From DASXHY01 sp035552155 (GTDB lineage Bacteria; Verrucomicrobiota; Verrucomicrobiia; Limisphaerales; DASXHY01), in the NCBI GenBank assembly GCA_035552155.1, contig DASZLX010000035.1:1-64000 (forward strand): DNA of 64,000 bases. The letters run 5' to 3'. This document shows positions 8,684 through 17,204 of this stretch, piece after piece. Below the pieces are notes generated by a model, which was not told where the DNA came from, ran no database searches, and saw nothing but the letters and a program-made list of their open reading frames with translations. Numbering within the stretch: position 1 is the first letter of the stretch; each line of letters begins with the position of its first letter. The position numbers were made by a program, and so were the translations under genes.

Positions 8684-11458
8684 GGAGACTCCTCTCCTAC
8701 GCCCCACCTTCGTCGCAGTTTTCTTTGAAACCTTGTCCACCGGTCGCGAAAACATAACCGTGTCATCCGCATGGCGCGTCACACCGCGCGGTTGCAGCAG
8801 CTTGGCCACCAACCCCGTCCAGCCGGTTTGATGCGACGCCCCCACACCGCGACCCGTGTCGCCGTGAAAATATTCGTGGAACAAAACGTAATCCCTGAAC
8901 TGCGGATCCCCGGACAATTTAGGATGATACTTCAATACCGGCCGCTCGCCATCCGAACCCTTAAGAAATATTTTTGAAACCCGCCGCGTCAATTCATTGG
9001 CCACTTCCTTGATGGTGATGAATTTCCCGGAACCCGTCGGGCATTCCACCTTGAAATCGTCGCCGTAATAATGGTGAAATTTCTGGAGCGACTCGATGAT
9101 GAGATAATTCACAGGCATCCAAAGCGGCCCGCGCCAGTTGGAATTGCCGCCGAACAAATGGTTTTCCGATTCCGCCGGCCAATAGCTGACCACGTGCTCC
9201 ACCCCGCCGATCGTGAGCCGAAACGGCTGCTGCTCATGTATCTTCGAGAGCGCCCGGATACCGTAATCGCTCAGAAATTCCGTTTCATCGAGCATCCGCC
9301 GCAGCAGGCATTTCATGCGATGGCCGCGCAGCAGTGAGAGCAGGCTGCGCTCGCCCACGCCGCTTTCCTCCCAATGCGAAACCAGGCTCGCCAGGTCCGG
9401 TCGATGGTTGAGCAACCATTTCAGCCGCCCGGCGAAATCCGGCAGCGCCTTCAATAACTCCGGCTCGATCGTCTCGACCGCAAACAACGGAATCAAACCC
9501 ACCATCGAACGCACCTTGAGGGGAATCTCCCGGCCGCCGGGTGTGCGCAATTGATCGTAGTAAAATTCGTCTTCATTGTCCCACAAGCCCGTTCCGTCCT
9601 CCGGATTGTTGATCGCGGCGGCAATGCTGAGAAAATGCTCGAAGAACTTCGTCGCGATGTCCTCATAAACCTTGTTGTGCCGCGCCAGTTCCAGCGCAAT
9701 GCGCATCAGGTTCAGCGAATACATCGCCATCCAACTCGTGCCGTCGGCCTGGTTGATATAGCCACCGGTCGGCAGCGGGGCGCTGCGGTCAAACACGCCG
9801 ATATTGTCCAGCCCGAGAAAGCCGCCCTGGAAAATATTTCGCCCCTGCGCGTCCTTGCGGTTCACCCACCACGTGAAATTCAGCATCAACTTGTGAAACA
9901 CGCGTTCGAGAAAAGCGAGATCCCCGCGATCGTCCGGCTGATGTTCCCGGCGCTGCTTGCGGTCCATCTGGAACACGCGCCACGCCGCCCACGCATGCAC
10001 CGGCGGGTTCACGTCGCTGAACGCCCACTCGTACGCCGGCAACTGGCCATTCGGATGCATGTACCACTCGCGCGTGAGCAGGACCAACTGGTGCTTCGCG
10101 AATTCAGGATCGATCAATGCAAACGGAATGCAATGAAACGCGAGATCCCACGCCGCATACCACGGATACTCCCATGTGTCCGGCATCGAAATGACATCGG
10201 CATTGTTGAGATGCGTCCAATCGGCGTTGCGTCCCTCCTTGCGCTCGGGCGGCGGCGACGGCATGGCCGGGTCGCCTTTGAGCCATTCCCTAACATCGTA
10301 ATAATAAAATTGTTTCGACCATATCATGCCGGCCAGTGCCTGGCGCTGGACCCGGCGCGCGTCCTCATCCTGTAGATCCTTCTGCAACTCGCCGTAAAAC
10401 TCATCCGCTTCGCGCAGCCGCAGGGAAAAAATGGAGTCGAAATCATCCAGGTAGGACAGGCTTCGAGCCTGTCTCTGATTTTCCGCCGCGGTTGAAAGGC
10501 TAAGTCGCAATCGCAATTGCTCCGAACCGCCCGCCGGCACTGTGACCGTGTAATGCGCCGCTGCCTTGGTCCCGGTCTGCTGTGGATTCACCGCGGCTCG
10601 GTTGCCGTTCACGATGCATTCGTGAAAGGCATCCTTGAAAAAACCCGGCGCGTCCTGCTCATACAACCGTCGGACGTTGGTTTCGTTGTCGCAGAAAAGC
10701 AATTCCGGTTTCCCGTCGCAATGCCACTGATATTCTCCCAGGCTGGCGTGCCGCGCGCTCACTCCGCCGTTTTCGTCCGCGTGCAAAACCGGTTTCTCGG
10801 AATTGTCCCAAGTCCAGGTATTGCGAAACCACAATTGCGGCAGAAGATGAAGGGTGGCCGCTTCCGGCCCGCGATTCTGCACCGTGATCCGCATCAAAAT
10901 ATCCGCCTCGTCCGCCTTCGCATATTCCACGAACACATCCCAGTAGCGGTCATCATCGAAGATGCCGGTATCCAGCAACTCAAATTCCGGCTGGCAACAA
11001 TCCGTTTTGCGCCGCTCGCTTTCCTCGATGAATTGGCAATACGGATATTCCCGCTGCGGATACTTATAAAGCATCTTGAGGTAGGAATGCGTCGGCGTGG
11101 CATCGAGATAATAATAAAGCTCCTTCACATCCTCGCCGTGATTTCCCTGGCTGTTCGTGACGCCGAACAAACGCTCCTTCAAGATCGGATCCTTCCCATT
11201 CCACATCGCGAGCGAAAGGCAAAGCCGGCATTGATTGTCGCTGAAGCCCGCGATGCCGTCCTCCCCCCAGCGATAAGCGCGGCTCCGCGCATGGTCGTGC
11301 GGAAAATATTCCCACGCCGTGCCCGATGGCGAATAATCCTCGCGCACCGTGCCCCATTGCCGCTCCGAGAGATACGGCCCCCAACGCTTCCAATGCTTTT
11401 GCCCGGCGTGATTCTCAACCAGACGCTGGCGTTCGGCAGTCATTTTTGGAGCGCTCAT
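8672..11458 (-). CDS. GH63-like (MGH1-type) glucosidase
   Basis: 928 residues from the ATG at 11458; an upstream in-frame ATG at 11497 would add 13 residues and an internal one (MTAERQRL, 11443) is also possible. No signal peptide, so probably cytoplasmic. The N-terminal half (WGPYLSERQWGTVREDYS, EYFPHDHARSRAYRWGEDGIAGF) and the C-terminal toroid (WRGPLWMPVNYLIIESL, HEYFHGDTGRGVGASHQTGW) are characteristic of the family that includes eukaryotic processing glucosidase I and bacterial mannosylglycerate or glucosylglycerate hydrolases. Length (about 900) agrees with the bacterial family. A palindromic element (10455-10473) lies in frame and encodes part of QARSLS near residue 330. Substrate not readable. 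Convergent with the GH71/99-like gene. Confidence 0.8.
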   Translation of the reverse strand: MSAPKMTAERQRLVENHAGQKHWKRWGPYLSERQWGTVREDYSPSGTAWEYFPHDHARSRAYRWGEDGIAGFSDNQCRLCLSLAMWNGKDPILKERLFGVTNSQGNHGEDVKELYYYLDATPTHSYLKMLYKYPQREYPYCQFIEESERRKTDCCQPEFELLDTGIFDDDRYWDVFVEYAKADEADILMRITVQNRGPEAATLHLLPQLWFRNTWTWDNSEKPVLHADENGGVSARHASLGEYQWHCDGKPELLFCDNETNVRRLYEQDAPGFFKDAFHECIVNGNRAAVNPQQTGTKAAAHYTVTVPAGGSEQLRLRLSLSTAAENQRQARSLSYLDDFDSIFSLRLREADEFYGELQKDLQDEDARRVQRQALAGMIWSKQFYYYDVREWLKGDPAMPSPPPERKEGRNADWTHLNNADVISMPDTWEYPWYAAWDLAFHCIPFALIDPEFAKHQLVLLTREWYMHPNGQLPAYEWAFSDVNPPVHAWAAWRVFQMDRKQRREHQPDDRGDLAFLERVFHKLMLNFTWWVNRKDAQGRNIFQGGFLGLDNIGVFDRSAPLPTGGYINQADGTSWMAMYSLNLMRIALELARHNKVYEDIATKFFEHFLSIAAAINNPEDGTGLWDNEDEFYYDQLRTPGGREIPLKVRSMVGLIPLFAVETIEPELLKALPDFAGRLKWLLNHRPDLASLVSHWEESGVGERSLLSLLRGHRMKCLLRRMLDETEFLSDYGIRALSKIHEQQPFRLTIGGVEHVVSYWPAESENHLFGGNSNWRGPLWMPVNYLIIESLQKFHHYYGDDFKVECPTGSGKFITIKEVANELTRRVSKIFLKGSDGERPVLKYHPKLSGDPQFRDYVLFHEYFHGDTGRGVGASHQTGWTGLVAKLLQPRGVTRHADDTVMFSRPVDKVSKKTATKVGRRRGVSSRR
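10455..10473. repeat. Palindrome inside the GH63-like coding sequence
   Basis: Perfect 8-bp arms GACAGGCT (10455-10462) and AGCCTGTC (10466-10473) with TCG loop. It is close to the palindrome at 4073-4093 and appears to have entered the reading frame without breaking it. Confidence 0.6.
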
Positions 11459-11538
11459 GTTCTCAAAGGAATGCGGGGACCCTATCATCGGAAACACGTC
11501 TCTACAAGACGGGCTGTGATTTGAAAAATGAATTGCTC

Positions 11539-11694
11539 AAAATCCGAAGGCCGAAATCCGAAATCCGAAAAAAGTCCGAAACCTGAAAGAAATCGGAAAT
11601 CCGAATTCGGAAATCATAGTGCGACGCGGGCCCCGCATTCCTGAGCGTTCCGAATTCTGCGGATGGGGATTCGGATTTCGGCCTTCGGATTTTT
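11539..11694. repeat. Long inverted repeat built from ATCCGAA units
   Basis: A 24-nt perfect inverted repeat: 11539-11562 pairs with 11671-11694 (core AATCCGAAGGCCGAAATCCG). Further direct copies of ATCCGAA or TCCGAA fill 11541-11606. It occupies most of the gap between the GH63-like gene (start 11458) and the membrane gene at 11852. The gene-free stretch 11459-11851 otherwise holds only a weak promoter-like site at 11782. Confidence 0.75.
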
Positions 11695-11781
11695 CCTTCC
11701 CTTCCCTTCTCCCTAATTTAAATCGAATAAACCTCCGCCCACACAGTCAAAGCAGAATGTCAAAAAAGACAGTTTTTAGGG

Positions 11782-11810
11782 TTGCAACGGACTGGGGCAT
11801 TGCATCTAGT
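11782..11810 (+). promoter_or_regulatory. Possible sigma70-type promoter for the membrane motor-like pair
   Basis: TTGCAA (11782-11787) and TCTAGT (11805-11810) are separated by 17 bases, with 5/6 and 4/6 matches to TTGACA and TATAAT. The start codon lies 42 bases downstream at 11852. Weak by itself; position is the main support. Confidence 0.25.
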
Positions 11811-11851
11811 GGCAACGTCGAGGCTTTGAGGTAGTTTTAAGCATTGCTCCC

Positions 11852-13573
11852 ATGAACCGTTGGGCATGGTTTACAATTTGTGTTCTGCTCGGACTGCTGC
11901 TGCTTGCCGGCGGCTGGCTGATGCCCGCCCATTTGCGCGCCATCGAACCCTCCGTCCTCCAACGCGCGGGCCAAAACTCGTCCTCGCTGACCGGCCGCGG
12001 AATGGAACTCACCCACATCGGGCAATTCGGCGCGGCAGAATTGGTTTCGAGCGCCGCGACTCGCGCAAAACTTCCTTCCGCCGGAGAACTCGCCTCGTCC
12101 ATTGAAACCGACGTCAAACGTCATCCCGAATGGAAAGCCTGGGGCGTCACCGGTCCGAGCTTGAGGCCTTACTACGGCTTGAGAGCTTATTTTTCCAAGG
12201 CTCCCGCGGGATCAGACGAATCGTCATTCACTGATTTTGTGGTGCGCGAACAAAACCGCACACGCGCGCTCGCTACGTTAAGCGCCTCCAAACAGCCCGC
12301 CGTTCAAGACTTGCTCCAAACCCGCACGCTGACCAACACCGTCACCTTTGCGCCCTCGCAGGCCGCAGGCGGAGAAGCGTTTGACACCGCAGTGGTCATC
12401 ACCTCGCTCCTGCTGGAACAAAACCGGTTCACTCCCGCCCTCAACGATCAAATTCACTCCGCCGCTGTGCAGGCCAATCATGGCAATCCCCAGCCGCTCG
12501 AACAAATCCTGCTCGATGTTTTATCGCTCGGCCAGCGCTTCAACTGGGGCCAGCTCGTCACCTTCGTTGGCAAAATGGACAGCGCCGCGACGTTGCACGC
12601 CCAGGCTGATCTGGTCCGCAACGCCGGCGATCAATTGCCGGAATTGTTTTCCGCCGTGGAACTTTCGGGCAATCCGAAAGGCGTGGCCGAATATTTAAAA
12701 ACCTTTCCCAAAACCGGCATGAACGACCTCACGACGGCGCTCGCCTATAACGCCGGCGGCGTGCGGGAGCTCTTGCGGAGCAACCATCGGATTTACACGT
12801 CGCCCTGGCGGCAGACGGCGTCGGAATACGAGCCGTTCGCGGGGGCGATATCGCTCGGCGCGGATTATAGCTGGCGAATGCCGGGATTTGCGCTGATATT
12901 GAAGTGGATTTTGTATTTTTGCGGCGGCCTTTTGCTCGCCCTAGCCCTGCATTTTGGCAAACCACCTGCTTCCAGTCTGGAAGCGCCATTGCAGGTTCGG
13001 GGGTTCCACGTCGCCCGCGAGATTTTGTTTGCGCTGGGTTTTCTGCTGGTCGTGCTGCTCGTGAGTGAGCCGTTTCTCGCTCAGGAAAGCCCGGCGGCGG
13101 CATTGCCGTTTCGATTGCGCGTGCCCACGGTGGGCGCCGCGGTCCTGTCAGGAAGCACCAACAACAAAACGACATTTATGGATAAATCAAATTGGCTGCC
13201 GATGCTGCTGTTTTTTGTGCTGCAGGCATTGCTCTATGTAGCCTGCATCGTGAAACTCGCCGAAATCCAACGCCAGCGGGTCGGCCCCCGCGTGAAACTG
13301 AAACTCCTCAAGAACGAAGAGCATCTTTTCGACGGCGGCCTTTATCTGGGCTTCCTCGGCACCATCGTTTCGTTCATCGTTTATTCCGTGTACGCCAAGC
13401 AACAATTCAGCCTGATGGTCGCGTACTCCTCCACCTCGTTCGGCATCCTGTTCGTGTCCTTTTTCAAAATCTTCCACCTGCGCCCGGTCAGCCGGAAGCT
13501 GTTGTTGGAAGCGGAAGCTGAATTGCCGGTTGCCACCACTCCGGTCGTTGCCTCTTCACTCGCGACACCATGA
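11852..13573 (+). CDS. Multi-span membrane protein with ExbB/MotA-like C-terminus (candidate stator subunit)
   Basis: 573 residues. A first membrane span lies at about 5-23, followed by a roughly 300-residue hydrophilic region with no known domain, then spans near 345-365, 390-410 and 445-468. The last part, after LKLLKNEEHLFDGG, is GLYLGFLGTIVSFIVYSVY, a charged loop, and SLMVAYSSTSFGILFVSFFKIF. The first of these resembles the GLLGTVxG helix of ExbB/TolQ/MotA and the second has the polar Ser/Thr-rich face of their last helix. The stop overlaps the next gene by four bases (ATGA), and that gene begins with an ExbD-like helix. I infer a proton- or sodium-driven stator-type complex; the family itself is not one I recognise. 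Similarity is by eye and needs a profile search. Confidence 0.55.
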   Translation: MNRWAWFTICVLLGLLLLAGGWLMPAHLRAIEPSVLQRAGQNSSSLTGRGMELTHIGQFGAAELVSSAATRAKLPSAGELASSIETDVKRHPEWKAWGVTGPSLRPYYGLRAYFSKAPAGSDESSFTDFVVREQNRTRALATLSASKQPAVQDLLQTRTLTNTVTFAPSQAAGGEAFDTAVVITSLLLEQNRFTPALNDQIHSAAVQANHGNPQPLEQILLDVLSLGQRFNWGQLVTFVGKMDSAATLHAQADLVRNAGDQLPELFSAVELSGNPKGVAEYLKTFPKTGMNDLTTALAYNAGGVRELLRSNHRIYTSPWRQTASEYEPFAGAISLGADYSWRMPGFALILKWILYFCGGLLLALALHFGKPPASSLEAPLQVRGFHVAREILFALGFLLVVLLVSEPFLAQESPAAALPFRLRVPTVGAAVLSGSTNNKTTFMDKSNWLPMLLFFVLQALLYVACIVKLAEIQRQRVGPRVKLKLLKNEEHLFDGGLYLGFLGTIVSFIVYSVYAKQQFSLMVAYSSTSFGILFVSFFKIFHLRPVSRKLLLEAEAELPVATTPVVASSLATP

Positions 13574-14994
13574 ATCGCAGCATCCTGATCGTCATCTGCG
13601 ACTTCCTGCTCGTCAGTCTGTTGATTTTTTCGACCCCGGACCCGAGCAAGGTGATGGGCAATAACGGCGACACCGCCGCGCCCACGGCCGTCGCCACGAA
13701 CGCCCCCGCTGCCAGCGCCGGCAAGGACCTCGCTGCCGTCATGCGCACCGCCCTGACCGAGGAACAACAGAAGCGCGAGCAACTGCAAGGCGAATTGGAG
13801 AAAACCCGCCAGGCAGCCGCGCAACAACAATCGCAATTGAGCGAAAATGAAAAACGCGCGCAGGCCCTCCAACAGGAGCAGACGAATCTCAAGGAGCAAT
13901 ACGCCGCCGCCCAGACAAATATCGGCGCGTTGAACCAACAATTAAACGCCCGCTCCACCGAAGCGACGCTTTCGAAGGAGCAACTCGCCGCCTTGCAGGC
14001 CGACATGCAGAAACAGGAGGACCAGGCCGCGGCGCTCAAGAAACAACTCGCTGACTTGGAAAAAGCCAACCAGGCCGCCGTCGCCGACCGCGAGCGATTG
14101 ACTAATCAGCTCCAAATGGCCGACCTCGAGCGACGCCAGGCCGCCGAGCAGGCCGCCCAGGCGCAGGAGCAGGTGCAATATGAGCGCCAGGAAAAAGCGC
14201 GCATCGAACAACAGGCCGCCAAGCTCGCCGAAGGCGTGAAATCCCTGGCCACCAATTCCAGCGCGCTCGCCCAGGAAATTCGCGAGAACCGCCCGCTCGC
14301 CTCCAATACGATTTTCAACGATTTCGTCACCAATGCGGTGGACGTCCAATTCACCGCCACCCGCCCCGGCTTCTTCGGTGGCGATGCGACCAAAGAAAAG
14401 GTCACCAAAACCGTCCTCGTCACCGACGGCACGAATACCTTCGCCATGTGCCATGTGCAGGACACGCCCCTGACCTTCTGGGTTCCTGCGACCGACTGGG
14501 ATGGTCTGACCGGCACCTTGCGGCACGATGGCAGCCAGATTTCTCTGGGTTCGCTGTCCTTCTCGCAGCCCGATCCGCGCGTGGTCATGTTGCCCATCAA
14601 ACCCACCGACGCGAGCCGGCTCGGCACCAAAATTTATCACGTCTCGCCGGACCCGTTCAAATTTCAGGACGCCGTGCTCGTGGGCGCGCAGGAAGGTTAT
14701 TATGGCGAGTGCAAATTCCAGATTGATGTGAAAACGCCCGATTACGTGAAACTGGACCGCAGTCTCATCAAAGGATTGTTTGGCAAATTCAATCCTTCAC
14801 GCGGCGATTTGGTTTTCAGCCGCACTGGCGAATTGCTCGGCATCATGGCCAACGACACTTACTGCTTGGTGATTCGCAAGTACGATTCGAACGCCACCTT
14901 CCAACTCGGCCAAAGCATGCGTTCCCAATATCTCGCCGACACACTCTCGCGCTTTTACGTGTCAATCCAGAGATTGCCCCCCGAATTGCAGTAG
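13570..14994 (+). CDS. ExbD-like membrane anchor with long coiled coil and protease-like C-terminal domain
   Basis: 474 residues. The N-terminus (MNRSILIVICDFLLVSLLIF) is a single membrane span with an Asp at residue 11 followed by FLLVSLLIF; this matches the DVxLVLLIIF helix of ExbD/TolR, whose Asp carries the proton. Residues about 55-235 are Gln/Glu/Ala-rich heptads (a long coiled coil). From about 245 onward is a globular domain with VKTVLVTDG-like strands, RVVMLPI, GYYGECKF and finally SRGDLVFSRTGELLGIMAN, which resembles the end of a trypsin-like fold (GNSGGPxxxxxGxxxGI) but without the catalytic Ser-Gly-Gly. It overlaps the upstream membrane gene by four bases. Inferred: the energised subunit of the pair, reaching into the periplasm. 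Function not known. Confidence 0.55.
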   Translation: MNRSILIVICDFLLVSLLIFSTPDPSKVMGNNGDTAAPTAVATNAPAASAGKDLAAVMRTALTEEQQKREQLQGELEKTRQAAAQQQSQLSENEKRAQALQQEQTNLKEQYAAAQTNIGALNQQLNARSTEATLSKEQLAALQADMQKQEDQAAALKKQLADLEKANQAAVADRERLTNQLQMADLERRQAAEQAAQAQEQVQYERQEKARIEQQAAKLAEGVKSLATNSSALAQEIRENRPLASNTIFNDFVTNAVDVQFTATRPGFFGGDATKEKVTKTVLVTDGTNTFAMCHVQDTPLTFWVPATDWDGLTGTLRHDGSQISLGSLSFSQPDPRVVMLPIKPTDASRLGTKIYHVSPDPFKFQDAVLVGAQEGYYGECKFQIDVKTPDYVKLDRSLIKGLFGKFNPSRGDLVFSRTGELLGIMANDTYCLVIRKYDSNATFQLGQSMRSQYLADTLSRFYVSIQRLPPELQ

Positions 14995-15043
14995 CCGCAG
15001 ACGCGAGTCTCCGCTGATTAATTCCTGGTGCACTTGAACTGGC

Positions 15044-15067
15044 GGAGCGCCGACTTGCAGTCGGCTT
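15044..15067. repeat. Dispersed palindromic element (GGAGCGCCGACTTGCAGTCG type)
   Basis: A 24-base element identical to 21375-21398. GCCGACT and AGTCGGC form a 7-bp stem around TGC. It lies between the stops of the convergent coiled-coil gene and the OPA transporter gene, where it may also aid termination. Confidence 0.7.
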
Positions 15068-15150
15068 CGGGCTAAGAAAATGCCCCGCGTCATTTCTCCT
15101 GGCGCGGGAACAATCTCCGTCCCTTATCGGATGGCTGCGAAGTTGGAAAT

Positions 15151-16551
15151 TTATTTCACAGCCACGCGTCCACACTGGTTGTCTTCGTAACCATCCGCCT
15201 TCGCCGGCCAGGCGCAGATAAAAAGCAGCGTGCCAGCCAGCGCGCAGCCAATCAATCCCGCGAAGCCCGCGTTCCAGCCGTAATGCTGGACTACGAATCC
15301 CAGGCCCCAGCCGGAAAGCGTCGTGCTGGCATAGCCGAAAATGCTCGTCAACCCGACGGCCGTCGCCGCCGCACGCTTCGTGGCCAGGTTGGCGCAGGCA
15401 ATGGCCAGTAGGCATTGCGGGCCGTAAACAAAAAATCCTGTCGCGCACAACAGGCCGGTGATGAGCAACTGTGACTGCGTCTGGATTTTCCAGAACAGCA
15501 GGACCGAAACACACGCCAGCGCCATATAGACCACACACGCCCTCGCGGCGCGCCCACCTAGAAACCGGTCGGTCAACCAGCCGCCAAACAGCGCGCCAAT
15601 GAGGCCGAATGCCTCAAAACATGAAAGCATGACCGCGGCGTTGAATATCGGGATGTGTTTGGCCTCGGTCAGCATCGTCGGACCCCAGTCGAAAACCGCG
15701 TAACGAATCGTATAAACAAAGAAATTAGCCATGGAAAGCAGCCAGATGTATTTGTTGCAGAACACCTGTTTGAACACGAACGCCTTGAAATCCTCGTGCG
15801 ATTTTTTGTCGGGCATTTCGACATGCGTTCCCTCGAACTCCGGCAGGCCGACCGATGGGGGTGTGTCCGGCAGCATGAACCAAAGAACAACCGCGACGAT
15901 CACGGCCAGCGCCGCCGGCACAAAAAAGCAAAGCCGCCAGTTCGCCGCAAACATCTTTCCGCTTACCAGAAACCCGCACAGCAGCAGGACGCCGATGCTC
16001 CCGATATTGTGCGAGGAATTCCAGATCGAGAATTTGGTCGCCAGTTGTTTCGGCGGAAACCAATTCGCGATCAGCCGCGCGCACGGCGGAAATCCCATTC
16101 CCTGAAACCACCCGTTCGCCATCCAGATCAGCCCAAACGCCACCACGCTCGCACTGGACCCGAAAGCCACGTTGAGAAGTGCCGACGCCATCAGCGCCAC
16201 TGCCATGAACACCCGCGCGTTGGATCGGTCGGCGAGAAAACCATTCAGAAATTTTGAAACGCCGTAAATCACCCCGTGCAGCGTAAGAAAGAGCCCGAAG
16301 TTCACTTTCGTAATGCCCAGTTCCTTGCCCATCAACGGTATTGCGATGCCGAGATTTTTCCGCACGAAATAAAACGTCGCGTAGCCGACGATGGAGAAAA
16401 AGAGGACACGCGTCTGCCACACCCGATACGTTGCCTCAATTTTTGCGGAATCGGTCAGAGCGGCGGCAGGCGGCGCCGGCCGGAAAATATCGAGGAGACC
16501 CTTGCCGGAGGCGATCGGAGGAGGATTCTGAATAACCGGTTCGGCACTCAT
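15151..16551 (-). CDS. OPA-family major facilitator (organophosphate:phosphate antiporter-like)
   Basis: 466 residues with about twelve membrane spans. The segment YATFYFVRKNLGIAIPLMGK, LTLHGVIYGVSKFLNGFLADR and especially WMANGWFQGMGFPPCARLI is the signature of the organophosphate:Pi antiporter group (GlpT, UhpT, UhpC). It would exchange a sugar phosphate or glycerol-3-phosphate for phosphate across the inner membrane. The N-terminal 40 residues are hydrophilic. Whether it is a transporter or a UhpC-like sensor cannot be told; no UhpA/UhpB partner is nearby, which favours transport. Single gene, minus strand, no obvious operon partner. Confidence 0.8.
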   Translation of the reverse strand: MSAEPVIQNPPPIASGKGLLDIFRPAPPAAALTDSAKIEATYRVWQTRVLFFSIVGYATFYFVRKNLGIAIPLMGKELGITKVNFGLFLTLHGVIYGVSKFLNGFLADRSNARVFMAVALMASALLNVAFGSSASVVAFGLIWMANGWFQGMGFPPCARLIANWFPPKQLATKFSIWNSSHNIGSIGVLLLCGFLVSGKMFAANWRLCFFVPAALAVIVAVVLWFMLPDTPPSVGLPEFEGTHVEMPDKKSHEDFKAFVFKQVFCNKYIWLLSMANFFVYTIRYAVFDWGPTMLTEAKHIPIFNAAVMLSCFEAFGLIGALFGGWLTDRFLGGRAARACVVYMALACVSVLLFWKIQTQSQLLITGLLCATGFFVYGPQCLLAIACANLATKRAAATAVGLTSIFGYASTTLSGWGLGFVVQHYGWNAGFAGLIGCALAGTLLFICAWPAKADGYEDNQCGRVAVK

Positions 16552-16644
16552 GCGGTGCTAAAACTTTTGTGATTTCGATGCTCGGTGCAGCCGCATCGAT
16601 TTGCAAACCTATTCTTGCCCCCGGACGGATTCCAGCCACTCCAA

Positions 16645-17187
16645 TCAAGATTCCACGACACATCGCTCCGGATACGCGCGCGCGTAAGTAATCCAATAGT
16701 GCATCAGCCCATGATCTCGCCATTGCTCGAGCAATCTCCACATGCGTTCGGTGAGCGGGTCGATTTGTTTCTGGATCCCGGTTTCCTCGAGCCAATCGTG
16801 GGCGTCCGCTGAATCGGAGCTTTCATTTTGCGCGAAGGTTTGAAGTTCATCCCACCTCGGCCTCAAAATCGCAAATGCGGCATCAAAAAGTTCCGCCGCT
16901 TCGATCGCTCCCAATTCCCGCAGGCCGTTGCTGGTTTCCGCGCACAAATCCAAATCATGCCAATTTACAAAATGCCACGCCAGATCATCCAGGGCCATGC
17001 TGATGTCCAGTTCGAAAGTGGCAGCCATGGCGCGCATTCCGCGAGGGGCGTTCTGGAGTCGCGAAAGAAAAACGACATCGTCTCGGCGTGAGGCCGGCGG
17101 AAACCACTCATTCAATTCCCCCTGCAGGAGCCGCAGAATATCCTCGTCCAACCGTGCTTTACGAAGTTGGGCAATCGTCAACGCCAT
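16645..17187 (-). CDS. Conserved hypothetical protein downstream of ruvB
   Basis: 180 residues, acidic, no signal peptide or membrane span. It starts 17 bases after the ruvB stop, so it is probably cotranscribed. The stretch DDLAWHFVNWHDLDLC followed by GLRELGAIEAAELFDAAFAIL faintly recalls the DMP19-like (DUF4375) domain, where a helix pair precedes an xLxxIGAxxxAxLxxxA helix; I regard this as a weak hint only. No catalytic motif is visible. Function unknown. Confidence 0.6.
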   Translation of the reverse strand: MALTIAQLRKARLDEDILRLLQGELNEWFPPASRRDDVVFLSRLQNAPRGMRAMAATFELDISMALDDLAWHFVNWHDLDLCAETSNGLRELGAIEAAELFDAAFAILRPRWDELQTFAQNESSDSADAHDWLEETGIQKQIDPLTERMWRLLEQWRDHGLMHYWITYARAYPERCVVES

Positions 17188-17204
17188 CTGAGCCGCGTTC
17201 GCGG

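Noticed and set aside
9551..10375. 274-residue open frame opposite the GH63-like gene
   Set aside because: Arg-rich antisense shadow without domain; the minus-strand protein is well supported.
11619..11834. 71-residue open frame upstream of the membrane gene
   Set aside because: It runs through the ATCCGAA inverted repeat and has no protein-like features.
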